From contig NC_092577.1 in assembly GCF_037975245.1 (NCBI RefSeq), forward strand, positions 31,624,398 through 31,688,397: 64,000 nt of DNA, read 5' to 3'. The translations under genes and the position numbers were made by a program. The notes beneath the pieces were generated by a model. The model saw only the letters and a list, made by a program, of their open reading frames with translations, was not told the DNA's origin and ran no database searches. Numbering within the stretch: the first letter of the stretch is position 1; the number at the start of each line of letters is the position of its first letter. Of the stretch, positions 11,038 to 23,939 are shown one piece after another. The stretch is from Apostichopus japonicus (Eukaryota; Echinodermata; Holothuroidea; Aspidochirotida; Stichopodidae).

Positions 11038-14000
11038 TACGAAGAACAAAAATGTCGTTGAAAATGATATTTAGTTAAAACGAGATTAAAAATCAACTAC
11101 TGGCAAGTAGAGTATGCAAAAGATTTAAATCCCTCGAGTATACATATCTCGGATAGAATAACGATAACAATTTTTGAGAGAATATTAAAATATAAAAACT
11201 TCCAAAAGGCAACTTGGAAATGAACCTAAGAAGAGAATTCATGTCATATTTTCTAACTTTAGATAGGGCTACCTACCATATATCATGATTGGGTAGATTG
11301 TCATGCTTTTCCAACAAAGCTAAATTGTCCTGATTTTCTACAAGCCTTTGTGACGTAAGAAAAGATATCACTGTTTTAACGAAAGGTAATCAAAAATAAG
11401 TGGCCCGAATATGTAGTATGCATCATAATACGTAACCGATTCAGAAGCATGATATAATCATTTTCAACACAAAATTAATTATCGATAGGTCAGTTATTAG
11501 TCCCACAAGCTTGGCAGGAAAACTTTGTAAACCATTTCAAAATTTTCTCACAGGAGGGCAGGGGGAAGGGGGGGGAAGGGGGGAGGGAGGGAGGGACACA
11601 AGTGTCTCACTTTTCAATCAAAGAAATGTAGTAACCCTACTTGTAGTATTATGTAAGACTGAAATGTTGAGAGTATTGATGTGATAAGTTTGCACAATAA
11701 CCATTGTAGATTAATTATTCAGCATATAACTACAGAGAGAGTTCCATGCCAACAAACAGTAATTAATTAATTAATTAATACAATTAATTAATAGAAACAT
11801 GCAAAGAAGAATCTTTCAACTTCTGCTTCTAAAATGTCTTAAAGTTTTCCATATCGGTTTCCGAATATTAGAAACCTAAATTCGCTATAAAATTTTTCAT
11901 CGAAAGTACATTACAAAAGCTTTGTGCCCATCTAAACCAAGGATTTCCAATTAATTTTCTACGAGGGTGGGGGAGGGGGGGGGGGGAGCAGAAAGAAACA
12001 TCTGTTAAAGCAAAGCAAAGATAGCCACAAAATAAAATCTACCTCCATACCATGATTGATCAATTCACAGGGTAGGCTAGTCCATACAAGATTGATCAAT
12101 TCACAGGGTAGGCTAGAAGGATGCTCAAGGCCAAAAGGCCTTGAAGGGCCACATACCTAACTAGCAATTTCTTCCATAGACAGGGCTGAAATCTTTTTTG
12201 TGGGCTCAATCTGGCGCACAGCCCACCAGTAGGGAACCCCTCACCTTAATTTGACCAAGATACTGTGGAGTGTTAATGCAGACAACCAAATGCTTTTGTG
12301 GGATAGCTATCTTCAATAGAATTACTTAACTACTTCACTACTTAATTGAAATTTGAGGATGTGTGATCATCATTTCACTATCTAACATTGTATACGAATC
12401 ATCTTTAAGTACTAATGAACGAATGCAAATTTTTATTTTCATCATCAACATCATTATCATCACTTTCAAACATTTTTTGAGTATGAATTTAATTTTGATA
12501 TTGTGAATCTTTTTATATATTCCAGAGTTAACTATTTATCTGAAAATGCTCAAAAGTTCTTATATCCATTGACCAGTAAACACCCAGTCACATCGAGAGA
12601 CCATGCCGATTTTGCAAACGGCCAACAAATTTGATGTAGGGACCAAACAAAAAACAAAAAAAATCTTTTGAGCTTTGTTAAACTGGAGAACTTTTCCCTG
12701 CCTGATATCATATTACAGATCTCTCCGCAGAAATGAAACCTTTTGAGAGATAAAATCAGAGAATTTTGGCACCATAAAGAAAAATATATTATATACTAAA
12801 GTACAGTACCCTGTTGGCTGTCCATGGTAGTCTGTCTGCGAAATAAGAATAACCAATTGTTCTACACACAACAAACTTAACTTGCAAACTGATTCCATTC
12901 TGAGAATGGAACTAAAGATTTCAATAACAAAAAATTATCACAATTTTAATTTTTTGGGCCAAATTTCTATTCCTATGATTGTCGTTTTATTTGGCAATTT
13001 GATAATATAAAATAAATGATTTTCTACTAGACCTTTAAGCACCGAAAAATTTAATTTAAATGAGTTCATTTCATTTTTACATTTACAACCAAATATTGCT
13101 AAAAAAAAAAGGACTAGAGCACTTGCGATACTTCTGATTTGAGCAACGCAAGGCAAAGATTTTCCCCGATAGCATCTCAAGCTTTGCCAACGTGTCAATC
13201 ATGAAGGTTGTCTGGAAATTAATAAAAAGGGTCTTGCATGGATGCTCCAAGTCTCAAACAATCCAAACTAAGCTTTAGGATGGAGGTGAAACAAAGGACA
13301 AAGATCAGTCCAAACAATCGGTTACCAAGGGCAACGTTAACGAAGGAGCCACTGACCAACAAGGACAGAGACTGAGAGACATACATTACTACCGGCTCAA
13401 TGATCAAAACGGCTGCACGAAGGCTTTGAAAGAAGCGCCTGGCATGAGACTAGCACCTGTGATGACTAACAGGAAATAGCCACCTTCTTTACTCCCACCT
13501 CCTATAACGGAGGTCACTTTTTTGTCTCATGTGTTAAAAATTCCCTCTCAAGTAGGCATGATTAAAAACGTAACTAAAGTTTTATCAAGATTTGGGTGAT
13601 TTTTTTGTTGTTCCCTATGTATTTTCAGTTTCATTTCCTCCTCATGTTCATAGCAGTATTAACTACAGCATAATATAGCGGTAGCATATTATTGCAAAAA
13701 TTCTGAATTCAAGATTATATTGCAATTATCTGTAATTTCTATTTATAGATTGTCTCTGTTTTAAAGTTCCAATCAAGTTGGCATTGTTAAAAATAACTAA
13801 TTAATAGCCAGCACAAAGTTTTATAAACAATGAGGTGATGGTTTTTCTGTCTTTTGAAGTTTCAGTTTCTACTCCTTATGTTCATCACAGTATTAACTAC
13901 AGTATATATTCAGCAGATATTATCCCAAAATTTTGAATTTTAAGATAATATTGGATTATTGCAACTATGAAGAGATGTCAATTTCTATTTATAAATTTCA

Positions 14001-15700
14001 ATGATTTGTAAGAAGGAAAAAAAGGAATAAAATCAAACAGCAGTTCTTATTTAGCAGTATTCAGGCTGTCCTTGTACCTTCACAGGCAAGATCGATATTA
14101 TCGGGAAAGAAATTAATTCTCTTACATGATGTAACATTTCCAATGATTATAAACCCAAAAAATGGTGAAATATTTAAAGCATTTCCCCTGCTATCCTTTT
14201 GTGTGTGTGTGTTTAACTGGCCAGAAATCTTCTCACATAATTGGAATATTTCATAAGAAAATGAAAGACTTTTACATAAAAATTCAAACATGGCCAGATG
14301 ATTGAAAATTGAGATTCTTCATGATGCTTAGGTTTAACAATAGAGTTGCTTAAATATCTCAACTGACTTTTACATATTCCCATCAAATTTGGGGATAAAT
14401 TCATTACACGCCTGACATTTTTCTATTTGAAAAAAAAACTATTAAGTTTTAGGATAGTTATAATATGAAAAGAAATTTTAAGAAATCTTGAATTTTTCTT
14501 TTCTTAGAAATATTTCAAATCTTATGCAATCTTTTTTTATTTTTATTTTTTACTTCTCTTATTAACATAATTTGCAACATTTTTGAAAGGCATTCTTGCA
14601 TCTAAAATAGACTGATAATAGCGAAAAAATATTTTTTAAATATTGTGTTTCTAAAACTTTCTATAGCAAAGACATGGATGAGAAACATCATCGCACGTGA
14701 TACACTGATAACTTCTTATGCGGTTAGACTTGCCTTAAGTTTAAGTTTAAACCCCCAAAAAATGTTATTAATTTAACTGCATGGCATATTTTGTTCAATA
14801 ATGACGTACTAGTAATGGTAATGAAGAAGCTATCACCTTTGGTTTCTTTTATGTATAGAATCTGCATAAAGCATGAAAGCCCACAGATGTATAAAATCAT
14901 CGTCACCTCAGCATTTATGGGATCGTTTGGTTTGAAAATTGGTCCGTTTTCAACTTTTGCGCTCTTGATTTAATTAGAATAGACTTTCATGCTGCCTGGT
15001 CGTACTGACAATTGAGTGAGTTCAACCCCGATGTTTCCCAAAAATGACAATTCCCAGTTGTTTGAATGATATAATATTTCTTGGGAATGTTTCTAGATAA
15101 CGGGTCCCTCTGGGGGCCTTCTGTCATATTTTAATAATCCATCAATACCTGAATAAAGTCATTTGGGAACTCACCTCCAAGGGAGCTATAAGATGGTTGT
15201 CCGATACGAATATATTACCGATAAGTAAAATTATAAGTATGGAACTATAAATGAGTCACCTTTGGAAATAACCAATTTCAGGCTACAGTCCTTCTCAAGT
15301 CTCCGATCCAGGCAGAACTATTCTCATCTTTCTCCCGTTGGAACGCCAATCACGTCTAAACGTTTGCCATTGGTAGAAATCCATAAACTCTCTGCTGGTA
15401 CAAAGCATGACACTTACATTCTTTGCAGATTCTCACCTTCAGAAACCAAAAATCTAGATTTTTTCAAATATGCCGTTTTGATGATTTTCTTTCCCTTTTT
15501 CCACATTCCAAGCTTTTTACTCTGTTGTGCCATTTCCATGGTACTAAACAATTTTTATCCCGGGTCAAAGGTCACACATTACCCATTCTCTCCTGCAGCA
15601 TTTTCTGTTCTTTGTAAATAATTTAGCCTGTCATGTATATCCTTTTGAGGGAAGGGTGTGGAGAGGATTGACAGGGTGGGGGAGGGGAGGAGGGGGGGGG
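10640..15700. other. Intergenic, no gene recognised
   Basis: AT-rich non-coding sequence. Notable items: a poly(A) run at about 11009-11036; a G-rich purine tract near 11555-11600; TTAA-rich repeats near 11760-11795; a partial direct repeat (gattgatcaattcacagggt) near 12055-12115; G runs near 11968-11986. Open frames here (for example 15262-15621) match no family I know and lack an exon context. This interval would include the 3' UTR of the Rab32-like gene at its right end. Confidence 0.4.
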
Positions 15701-15709
15701 CGGTAAATG

Positions 15710-18700
15710 CTAGCAGCAAGATCCCTTCCCCCTTCCCTCTGAACTCTCGGTAGAATCCAAGGCCAGTCTGTCCGGGTCTTGTTCTCTCTCGTTGTGACCT
15801 GCCGCCTTGTCGTTTTCCAAGATCTTCAACCGGGAGAGAAAAAAGAAAACGGAACGGATTAGAGATTTGCGAATCCTAGTTTTTTGTTAGAACTAATGTT
15901 CACCCAGCTGCACTTAAGTAATATCAACTTATATACTAATGACACAGGATCTTTTTAATGGCTCGGATTAAATTATGACGGCGTATGGCAAATTTAGCAA
16001 TCACAGTTTTCATACTTTTCTTCAAACTGTAAAATAACGTAAAATTTCTCGTCTTGGCATATCTTGGCATAACACATCTATGTTGCTATGGGATACCAGA
16101 TAACCCTGGCAACGTTTGCTTAGCAACAAGATTCCAATATAAGGTTAACACTGGCAACTATCACCTGGCAACAATGTGCTACTGTCTGTTGGTATCATGT
16201 GATACCAGATGTTAAAAAAAACCTGAATGCCAAAATGCATTGTGGTTGCTATGATGTCACATGAACAGTTTTCTTCATGAATCTGACGTAATGTATAGTG
16301 AGAGTGTACATGTTTACAAGGGTTTTACTATTTGATCTATGATGACCCAAAATGACCTTAAAAAAGGGCCCAACATTACTAGGTTGTTTTGTGACTTACG
16401 GAAGAAACTAAGAACCTGGAAGCTTCGTCTATGTTGATATTTTCCTTGGCGGATGTTTCGTACCAGCCGATGAACCCCTTGTCTCGACAGTATTCATCCA
16501 TCTGTGAGCTGTTGTTTACGAGACCCTCCTTGGATTGGTCGCACTGTCAAAATGTGATCAAATAAGAAAATCAATAATATAAATGTTAGGTGTGTTAGCT
16601 CAGTGGTTAACGCCGGTGACTTTCAATCATAAGGTCCCCGATTCGAGTCACTCAAAGATTAATGTATGTCGTCCAGTTACAGAGTTGTTGACAATTGACA
16701 ATCATGGACGTTAAATATGAATCTAAGAGACTGACTTCGGTCAGCTTGCGGCTTTGATAAGCCAATGATGGCTTCTTCGGGGGTTCCTTGCAGGAGGATC
16801 TAAAATACATACATACAAATACATACATAAATGAATGTAAATATAAATGATTGAACGGAGAGCTGCACAGACAGCTTTCTGCTAAATACTGTTCCTCTAA
16901 ATATTGAAAGAGTTGCTGCAATGGTTGGGAGGTCTTGTACAAAGTTTTTGAAAGCTTTGGGGAAGGGGAAGGGGACAGGAGGGAGGGGAGGGGAAGGGGA
17001 GGGAGGAGATGGGTGATGACTTCCTAAGAACTCATGTCTAAATTAATTCAATGTTCTACTTGTTGCACTGCTTTTCAATTCACTTTCTCATTTCTAGAAT
17101 CTTGCCAAAAATCTTCTAACCTACAACACCCCCCACTTTTCACCCCTCCTTTCCAATTTAAATTTAAACAATACCACTGGTTACTTACTGAACTGATGTT
17201 TTTTCTTGTGGGCAAGGAGGGGGGGGGGGGAAATTTTGTGCTATTTTACACCTTACTGTAATACAAAACCTATCGAACAAAGTTAAAACAGTTTAACAGG
17301 AAATCCTTCGCAGATTATCTAGTGATACAGTACGTCTTACTTGGAATTGAGGACTTTGATTGAGGTTTAAGTTGAAGAAGAATAAATCCGTAAGTTTAGA
17401 CTGAAATCAACCCTTATTCGCTGCTCATATTTCCTTGAATTCTGAGACTGAAATAACAGTCTGGGGAAGTACCGCTTAAAGTTGTATCAACATGCCCAGC
17501 CAGAATAGCTAGGATGCTCAAAACTGGTCACCAATGGCCAAGCTTACAATATGTACTGTATACATATATAAGTTACTGCCAACTTTTGCAACAATGTTGT
17601 TGTTCCTTCACTGACAGAGGTTTGCGCATTTCCCACACCACTGGCAGTGCAGGTTTGACGGGGAAGGTTTGGTTGTGCAGGTTTTGCAGCATAGGTTTGG
17701 CAGTGCAGGTTTGGCAGTGTAGGTTCTCAAAAGCGTAACAAAGACTATCTATTGTTTTGATCAAAATATAAACATACATTAAGAATACTTTTTTTTTTAA
17801 ATTTGGGGATACACTTTCACTCCTGACTTTGGACACAGAAATCACGGTTGCGCTGATGTGATTTGGTTTAGAGACAAAAAGTTACTGGATGATGACAATT
17901 TCCATAATAATCAATTTGACCTATTTTGTTTGATTTTTTTTGGTGAAAAACACACTGCGAAACTTGTTGGTACATTTCAAATATGAGCTTTCTTTCCAGT
18001 GATTAAATGATGAAAAGATGAAATTATATACAAATGTGTTAATACAACTCCTTAGTTACAATAGGATAGGTACCAGGCCCATAATAACACAGATACTGTA
18101 TGATATGTACTGTAGGCTATACTATGTACATTAAACTAAACACACACACAACATAAAACAATCTAGTATAATTTTTTGTGTAGCCATTTTGACATTTCTC
18201 AAATATTCTCATAAAATACTGAAAATGCTATATTTCTGTGTACTACAGAATCTCCCTACAAATCTTGTTACATATAACTTCTGTAAAAAACAATTTGCCC
18301 ATCTGGCATGCTAAATACTGTACGTGGCAGATGAGTTATTCCCGGGGCACGGTGATTGCAAAACAGATCTATAAATAGTCAACTGTCTCATTTTATTCTT
18401 TTTTTCCCTCCTTTTCCATGCATTTGTATAGCTGAAATATTGTATATCAATTATCATGATGAATGTTTGTTTTTCTTCTTTATAACTGTCTCTCTAGATT
18501 GTATTGTATGTCAAAATATTCGTTTATACTTTGTTAAACATTCATGTACTGTACAAAATTGCTTGAAACAAATTGTTGTCATTGTCATTTGTAGAGCTCT
18601 CCACATCATGTACATAGTACCCTACAGTACTGCAGCAATAACACCCTAATACACACACTGACAACTGTATAAAACAATACTGTACATACTGTAACTACTA

Positions 18701-21700
18701 CATGAGGAAGTACAACTGAAAGGTTATTATCAATTTTTTGCTTCAATTTCCTTCCTTTCTGCTGATAAAGTCAAAGTGGTACTCTCTATTCAGATAGCGT
18801 CGATTCGTAGTCTGAAATGGCAGAAAATTTATGGCATTCTTAGCTACTGATAAAGGCAGCTTTATAACAGCAAATCAACAATTCATTTTCAAAATTAGAT
18901 TCATGACGGGATGTCTAGTTTTGGGTTAGTTTCGTCACGGATGACAAAAAGGGGGTGGGGGAGCCTGGGAGGTGAAAGAAAGTTGTCCATAAACTTTAAA
19001 AGGGCATAAAACTGTTGAGGTATTGTATAATTTCAGAGAGGATTATTTGCTTCTGGTACATTATGAAAGTCTGCATTTATAATTGCTCTGCCTAAAACAG
19101 TTTGACAGATGGGCTAACAAAGTTTAAATAACATCGCTTCAAACTTTTTTGTAGAGACCACATAGCGGGTCGTCAGCACAAAAAAAAGCATGAATAATTC
19201 TTCAGGGTAAAGAGGTTAACAGGTTACCTTATTCGCAAGAAGGACGCATGGAATTTTTGAACCGTCTGGAAGCTGAACTTTGGCATCTAAATCGTTCTTC
19301 CATTTGGCGACGGCTTCAAAGGTCGATACCCTAGTGACGTCAAAGACGATGAAGCAGCCGACTGCCTCTTTGTAGTAGACTCTGGTCATATTGCCAAACC
19401 TCTCCTGACCTGAAGAAAAAAATATATTAGTAAATAAATAAATATAAATAAATATAATTAAATATAAATAAATATAGATAAATATAAATAAATATAAAAA
19501 TAAATAAATAAATATAAATAAATAAATATAAATAAACAAATATAAATATAAATATAAATAAATATATAAATATAAATAAAGATAAATAAAGAAAAATAAA
19601 GCTAAAGAAATATAAATAAATAAACATAAATAAATACATAAAATAAATATATGTAAATATAAATAAATAAATAAAATAAATGTATTTTTAGAAACACATG
19701 TCATATATGTAACATCTTTGTACCAGTTTTTTGTTGTTGTTGTTGTTGTCTGTTAAGGTAATTGATAGATGCAACTGTTTACTCAATAGTACAAGACATG
19801 CCAGTTCATTAAACAAGCAACTCATAATGTGCAATACATGTGTACCAAAAACAACCACAAGACTTTATCTTTATTCTTGGGTTATTAAAGACAGTGAGAC
19901 TGGTACATTACTTACAGCTAATAAAGAAATCATAAGCCAAACATGATTAATGAGAAGAAAATTCATGATTGGAATGGGAATCAACTCCCTTTATACTCCC
20001 CCTCCCACCCCCCCCACCATGTCTTGACTTCAACACCCAAACATGATTAATGAGAAGAAAATTCATGATTGAAGGAGGGGGAACCAACTCCCTTTATACA
20101 GCCCCTCCCCTCCCACCCCTCCACTCCCTCCCTCCCCCTCCAAGTCATGACTTCAACACCCAAACATGATTAATGAGAAGAAAATTCATGATTAAAGAAG
20201 GGGGAACCAACTCCCTTTATACTGCCCCTCCCACCCACCCACCATATCTTGACTTCAACACCCAAACATGATTAATGAGAAGAAAATTCATGATTGGAAT
20301 GGGAATCAACTCCCTTTATACTCCCCCTCCCACCCCCTCCCCACCATATCTTGACTTCAACACCCAAACATGATTAATGAGAAGAAAATTCATGATTGAA
20401 GGAGGGGGAACCAACTCCCTTTATACTCCCCTCCCCTCCCACCCCCTCCAAGTCATGACTTCAACACCCAAACATGATTAATGAGAAGAAAATTCATGAT
20501 TGAAGGAGGGGGAACCAACTCCCTTTATACTGCCCCTCCCCTCCCCTCCCACCCCTCCACTCCTCCCTCCCCCTCCAAGTCATGACTTCAACACCCAAAC
20601 ATGATTATTGAGAAGAAAATTCATGATTGAAGGGGGAACCAACTCCCTTTATACTCTCCCTATCCCCCACCCCCCCCCCCCTCCACTCCCTCCCCTCCCC
20701 CTCCAAGTCATGACTTCAACATCCAAACATGATTAATGAGAAGAAAATTCATGATTGAAGGAGTGGAACCAACTCCATTTATACTACCCCTCCCCTCCCC
20801 CTCCCACCCCTCCCCTCCCACCCCCCACCAAGTCCTGACTTCCACACCCACGTATCTTATGGGACTCCTTACTTCTCACTTCTGGTTTAAAATCCTTCTG
20901 ACCACATTCTTAGCATTTCTAGTTCCTGTTTTCTATTTTGTTTTTTCATGTCAAATGCTATCATATTCAAATGCAAACCTGCCCTGTACAAAGTTGTAAC
21001 AGTATCCATGCCATGTATGCAAGATACCGGCACAGAACTTTAACACTATGCAACTAGTGCTCACATCCATGCACATGCTTGACACTGTATTTATAAAAAA
21101 GGTTATAACCCACACAGCATTACAAGCAATCTGAAAACTGCTGACTGGCCTAAACTTTCCACATGCACAGGGTTCTGAATGATATTAAAACTGGATGCAA
21201 AATTTTCTAATCACTATATCAAATCTTTGTTCTTTGTACCTGCTTCTAATTAAACTAAGGCCTTTTCCAGCCGTTTGGAGATTATGCATTAGTTGCAGAT
21301 TAACACCATTAAGCAAAGAGAAAGAATATGAGATTAGCAGAGAAGTAAACTTTGAGGTCTAGCCTTTAGATTATGGGTCATCATAAACTAATACTCTAGC
21401 ACAGCACGGATCTAAACGGTATGGCAGAGGAACTGCGTAAAAATGAAAATACTGTTTGGTTTCATTGGAGTTATGATAGGACTTTGGGTTGGGCAGAGGG
21501 AGGAGGTGGTGGGGGGGGGAGGAGGTGGGGGAGGGGAAAAAAGTACCAAATATCAGATCAAAATGGATGTACTGTTTGATGGATGATAGGTGATCTTCTA
21601 TTTTTTCATACAATACTACATTATAGGCCTGGTGATGCATACAGCATGGTAAACTGCCATCGAGGCCTGGTGATGCATACAGTACGGTAAACTGCCAGTG

Positions 21701-23931
21701 GCAAGTACATACAGTTGACACCAGTGGCAAGTGCCTGCAGTTGACACCAGTGGCAAGTACATACAGTTGACACCAGTGGCAAGTACATACAGCTGACACC
21801 AGTGGCAAGTACATACAGTTGAAACCTGTGGCAAGTACGCAGAATATTATGGCATATGATAAAATATGATGAAACATAATAAAAATAACAGTGAAAAACC
21901 ATACCTGCTATATCCCATAACTGTAGTCGTATTAATGTGTCCGCATCCCAATTGATGACTTTTAAGGCAAAATCTACTCCAATCTGAGAGAGAGATGAAC
22001 TGTCAAGGAAAAACTTGGTGGGTGAAACCCTTCACACTGAGGTCTGTAAATTTATGTCGACAAGTACAGTAGACGTATTGCCCGACAGGAAATCACGACG
22101 TTTCGAGATGAAATTTTATGAAAGTCACAAGTAACAGTTTTTAAAACATATTTAAAGTAACATTTTTGTGTTTTATTTTTGGTTAAGTGACATGTTGACT
22201 ATCAAAGCACTAACCTACAGTAAGTTCAGGAAAGCTAAAAGTCATAAATTCAAGAATTTTAGTAAACTGATGTGATTTTAGATAGAATATATACAATTTA
22301 TCAATTGCTGGTTTTTTACAGAATTTGGAGTATATAAATTTATATAGTGGTACCTCACTCACAGTTAAATTGATTTTTTTCTCCATTTTTTGGGTTTGTT
22401 TGTTTGTTCTTCTGCTAACCTTTCTCTTAATTGCACATCAACGTGAATATTCAAAGTTAAGGTGGTGAGTATAAAGAGAGAATCGCAAAATTTATACTTC
22501 GTGAAACCTATCACTGTCTACTCTAATCGATTCAAATGTGAAAGTACCACAGTCCTGAACCAGGTACGGCAGCTCATAAATTGCGAGCATCGATGGGTTT
22601 GTTTCGGTTATAGTCGGAAAAACAAAGACAAAAGTTCTACGTTCGTCGATGGAAACAAAAAGAAAGGAAACCGATAATGGACCTGACTTTATATTGTTTT
22701 TGGGGATAAGTACACTAAGGAAGTACTTGAAACCTCATTTGATTACAAGAGTCGTTTTGGACAAGTATTCTTTTTCACGACAAAAAAAAAAAACAACAAC
22801 TGGGAAAGGGAGAGCGGTACAGTAGGGCTAGTGAGTGAGGTAATTAATACGCAATATATGCGTAATTCAAAGACAAAGTGAAAAAATATATTTGTACGCG
22901 ATCTCTTTAATCTGCGAGTCAGATGGTGTTCAAGTCGGGTACTTTGTGGCCACCTAAGAACTTCGAGATTTTGTGAGCTTGTCTTATTTAGTGCTCAGAT
23001 ATATAGTATCCACTGGGGGGTGCAACCACTACTTTGGTACTGTGGGTGGGGGCGGGAAGAGGACAAGATGTCATGGAGAGGAGTGTTTAATATACTTTGG
23101 AAAAAGTGGAGGGTGCTAAGATGAGAAACATCTGTGCTACATTTTGCAAGTTTTGAAACAACGTTGACGAATTTCTGCCTGTTTACAGTAGGTTGTACTG
23201 CACATAATATTTTTTATGTATTACACTTATACACTAGTATTATTATTATTTTTTGGCTGCAACATTTTGCCTGCCTGTGGAAATGGGGGTGGGGGAGGGG
23301 CTCCCCTGGTTTTTCTTCTGGTATAGGGGGCTGCACCCCAGTTACCCATAGGATTATTGTTATTTTTCCAACTACAATTTCAAAAACATTGAGCATGCAC
23401 TTTTAAGCTCAAAAACAAGGGGAACAAAGAAGCTACCTGTACCAATTTATCAATAAACTAATTACCTTGTGTTAATAGAAGCCTCAAACAGGTCAATGAA
23501 TTTATCTGTAAACAGACTTTGAACTTCACATAGCTACTAATAACAGGTCAACACTTAATCAAATAAAAACATATAAAGAAGCACAATCTGATGGCTAATA
23601 CCCAGGTACAGTAGGGCTTAAATCTTTACTGTACAAGCAACTGTCCTGATAAATCAGAATATCCTGAATAGCTTTAAAAAAAATTGGTACCAAAATTACC
23701 ACCTGCACTGACATACGCAATTCAGATTATTTCTTTATTTACAAATTATCATTTCTCTACAAAATATTCAGAGTTTCTAAACAAATTTTGGTACATGTAT
23801 AAAAAGGATACGGTCGCTCTGTAATGTTGTGAGAAAAACTGATGAACATATCGTTTGATGACACTGGTCTTGCCAACTCCTAGATCCCCGATGACCAGCA
23901 CTTTATACAGGTGCTCCCTCTTTTCTGCCAT
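15710..23931 (-). CDS. RAB32: Rab32/Rab38-like small GTPase, complete, five exons, 212 aa
   Basis: Membrane-trafficking GTPase; the family acts at lysosome-related organelles and mitochondria. Exons in order on the minus strand: 23931-23812, 21983-21905, 19409-19228, 16543-16400, 15823-15710; phases join and the total is 639 nt. Start Met at 23931 gives MAEKREHLYKVLVIG. P-loop GDLGVGKT (about residues 15-22), switch I RAT-IGVDFALK across the first junction, WDIAGQERFGNMTRVYYKEA (63-82), NK-CD across the third junction (126-129), ETSAK (156-160), and C-terminal SCC for prenylation. Ile in WDIAG instead of the usual Thr is diagnostic of the Rab32/38 group. Length lies between those of the human paralogs. 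Whether it is Rab32 or a pre-duplication Rab32/38 gene cannot be settled here. Confidence 0.94.
16586..16839 (+). mobile_element. tRNA-derived SINE with ATAC tail (family A, copy 1)
   Basis: Pol III-type box A (tagctcagtggttaac) and box B (gattcgagtc), a non-tRNA body, and an acatacatac-rich tail. It is flanked by the 10-bp duplication aatataaatg at 16576-16585 and 16840-16849. It lies in the intron between exons 3 and 4 of the Rab32-like gene, antisense to it. A second copy, split by a transposon, is at about 26304-27156. Confidence 0.85.
19425..19690. repeat. AAAT/AAATAT microsatellite in Rab32 intron 2
   Basis: About 260 bp of imperfect aaat, aaatat and aaataaat units immediately upstream (gene sense) of the acceptor of exon 3. 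Because it has few stops on the minus strand it stays open in frame with exon 3, but the acceptor at 19410-19412 separates it from the coding sequence. Confidence 0.85.
19937..20850. repeat. Minisatellite, eight ~100-130 bp units, Rab32 intron 2
   Basis: Each unit begins caaacatgattaatgagaag, continues aaaattcatgattg, then ccaactccctttatac, a variable C/T tract (cccctcccctccc-type), and acttcaacaccc. Units start near 19937, 20038, 20160, 20262, 20365, 20467, 20597 and 20722. The backbone is nearly identical; the pyrimidine tract accounts for most of the length variation. Confidence 0.9.
21625..21831. repeat. Two adjacent short tandem arrays, Rab32 intron 1/2 border
   Basis: Two ~36-bp units (aggcctggtgatgcatacag ... 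ggtaaactgcca) are followed by about five 26-bp units (ccagtggcaagtacatacag ttgaca). They lie about 75 bp from exon 2 of the Rab32-like gene, in the intron downstream of it. Confidence 0.85.
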
Positions 23932-23939
23932 AATTGACT

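Noticed and set aside
12100-12130. Hairpin tcaaggcc-aaaa-ggccttga as a fourth micro-hairpin
   Set aside because: No flanking direct repeat, so no evidence of insertion.
15262-15621. 119-codon plus-strand frame
   Set aside because: No recognisable family and no neighbouring exons; length within chance for this composition.
19410-19704. N-terminal extension of Rab32 exon 3 with Leu/Ile/Tyr repeats
   Set aside because: Translation of the AAAT array read through the intron; a proper acceptor precedes GQERFGNM.
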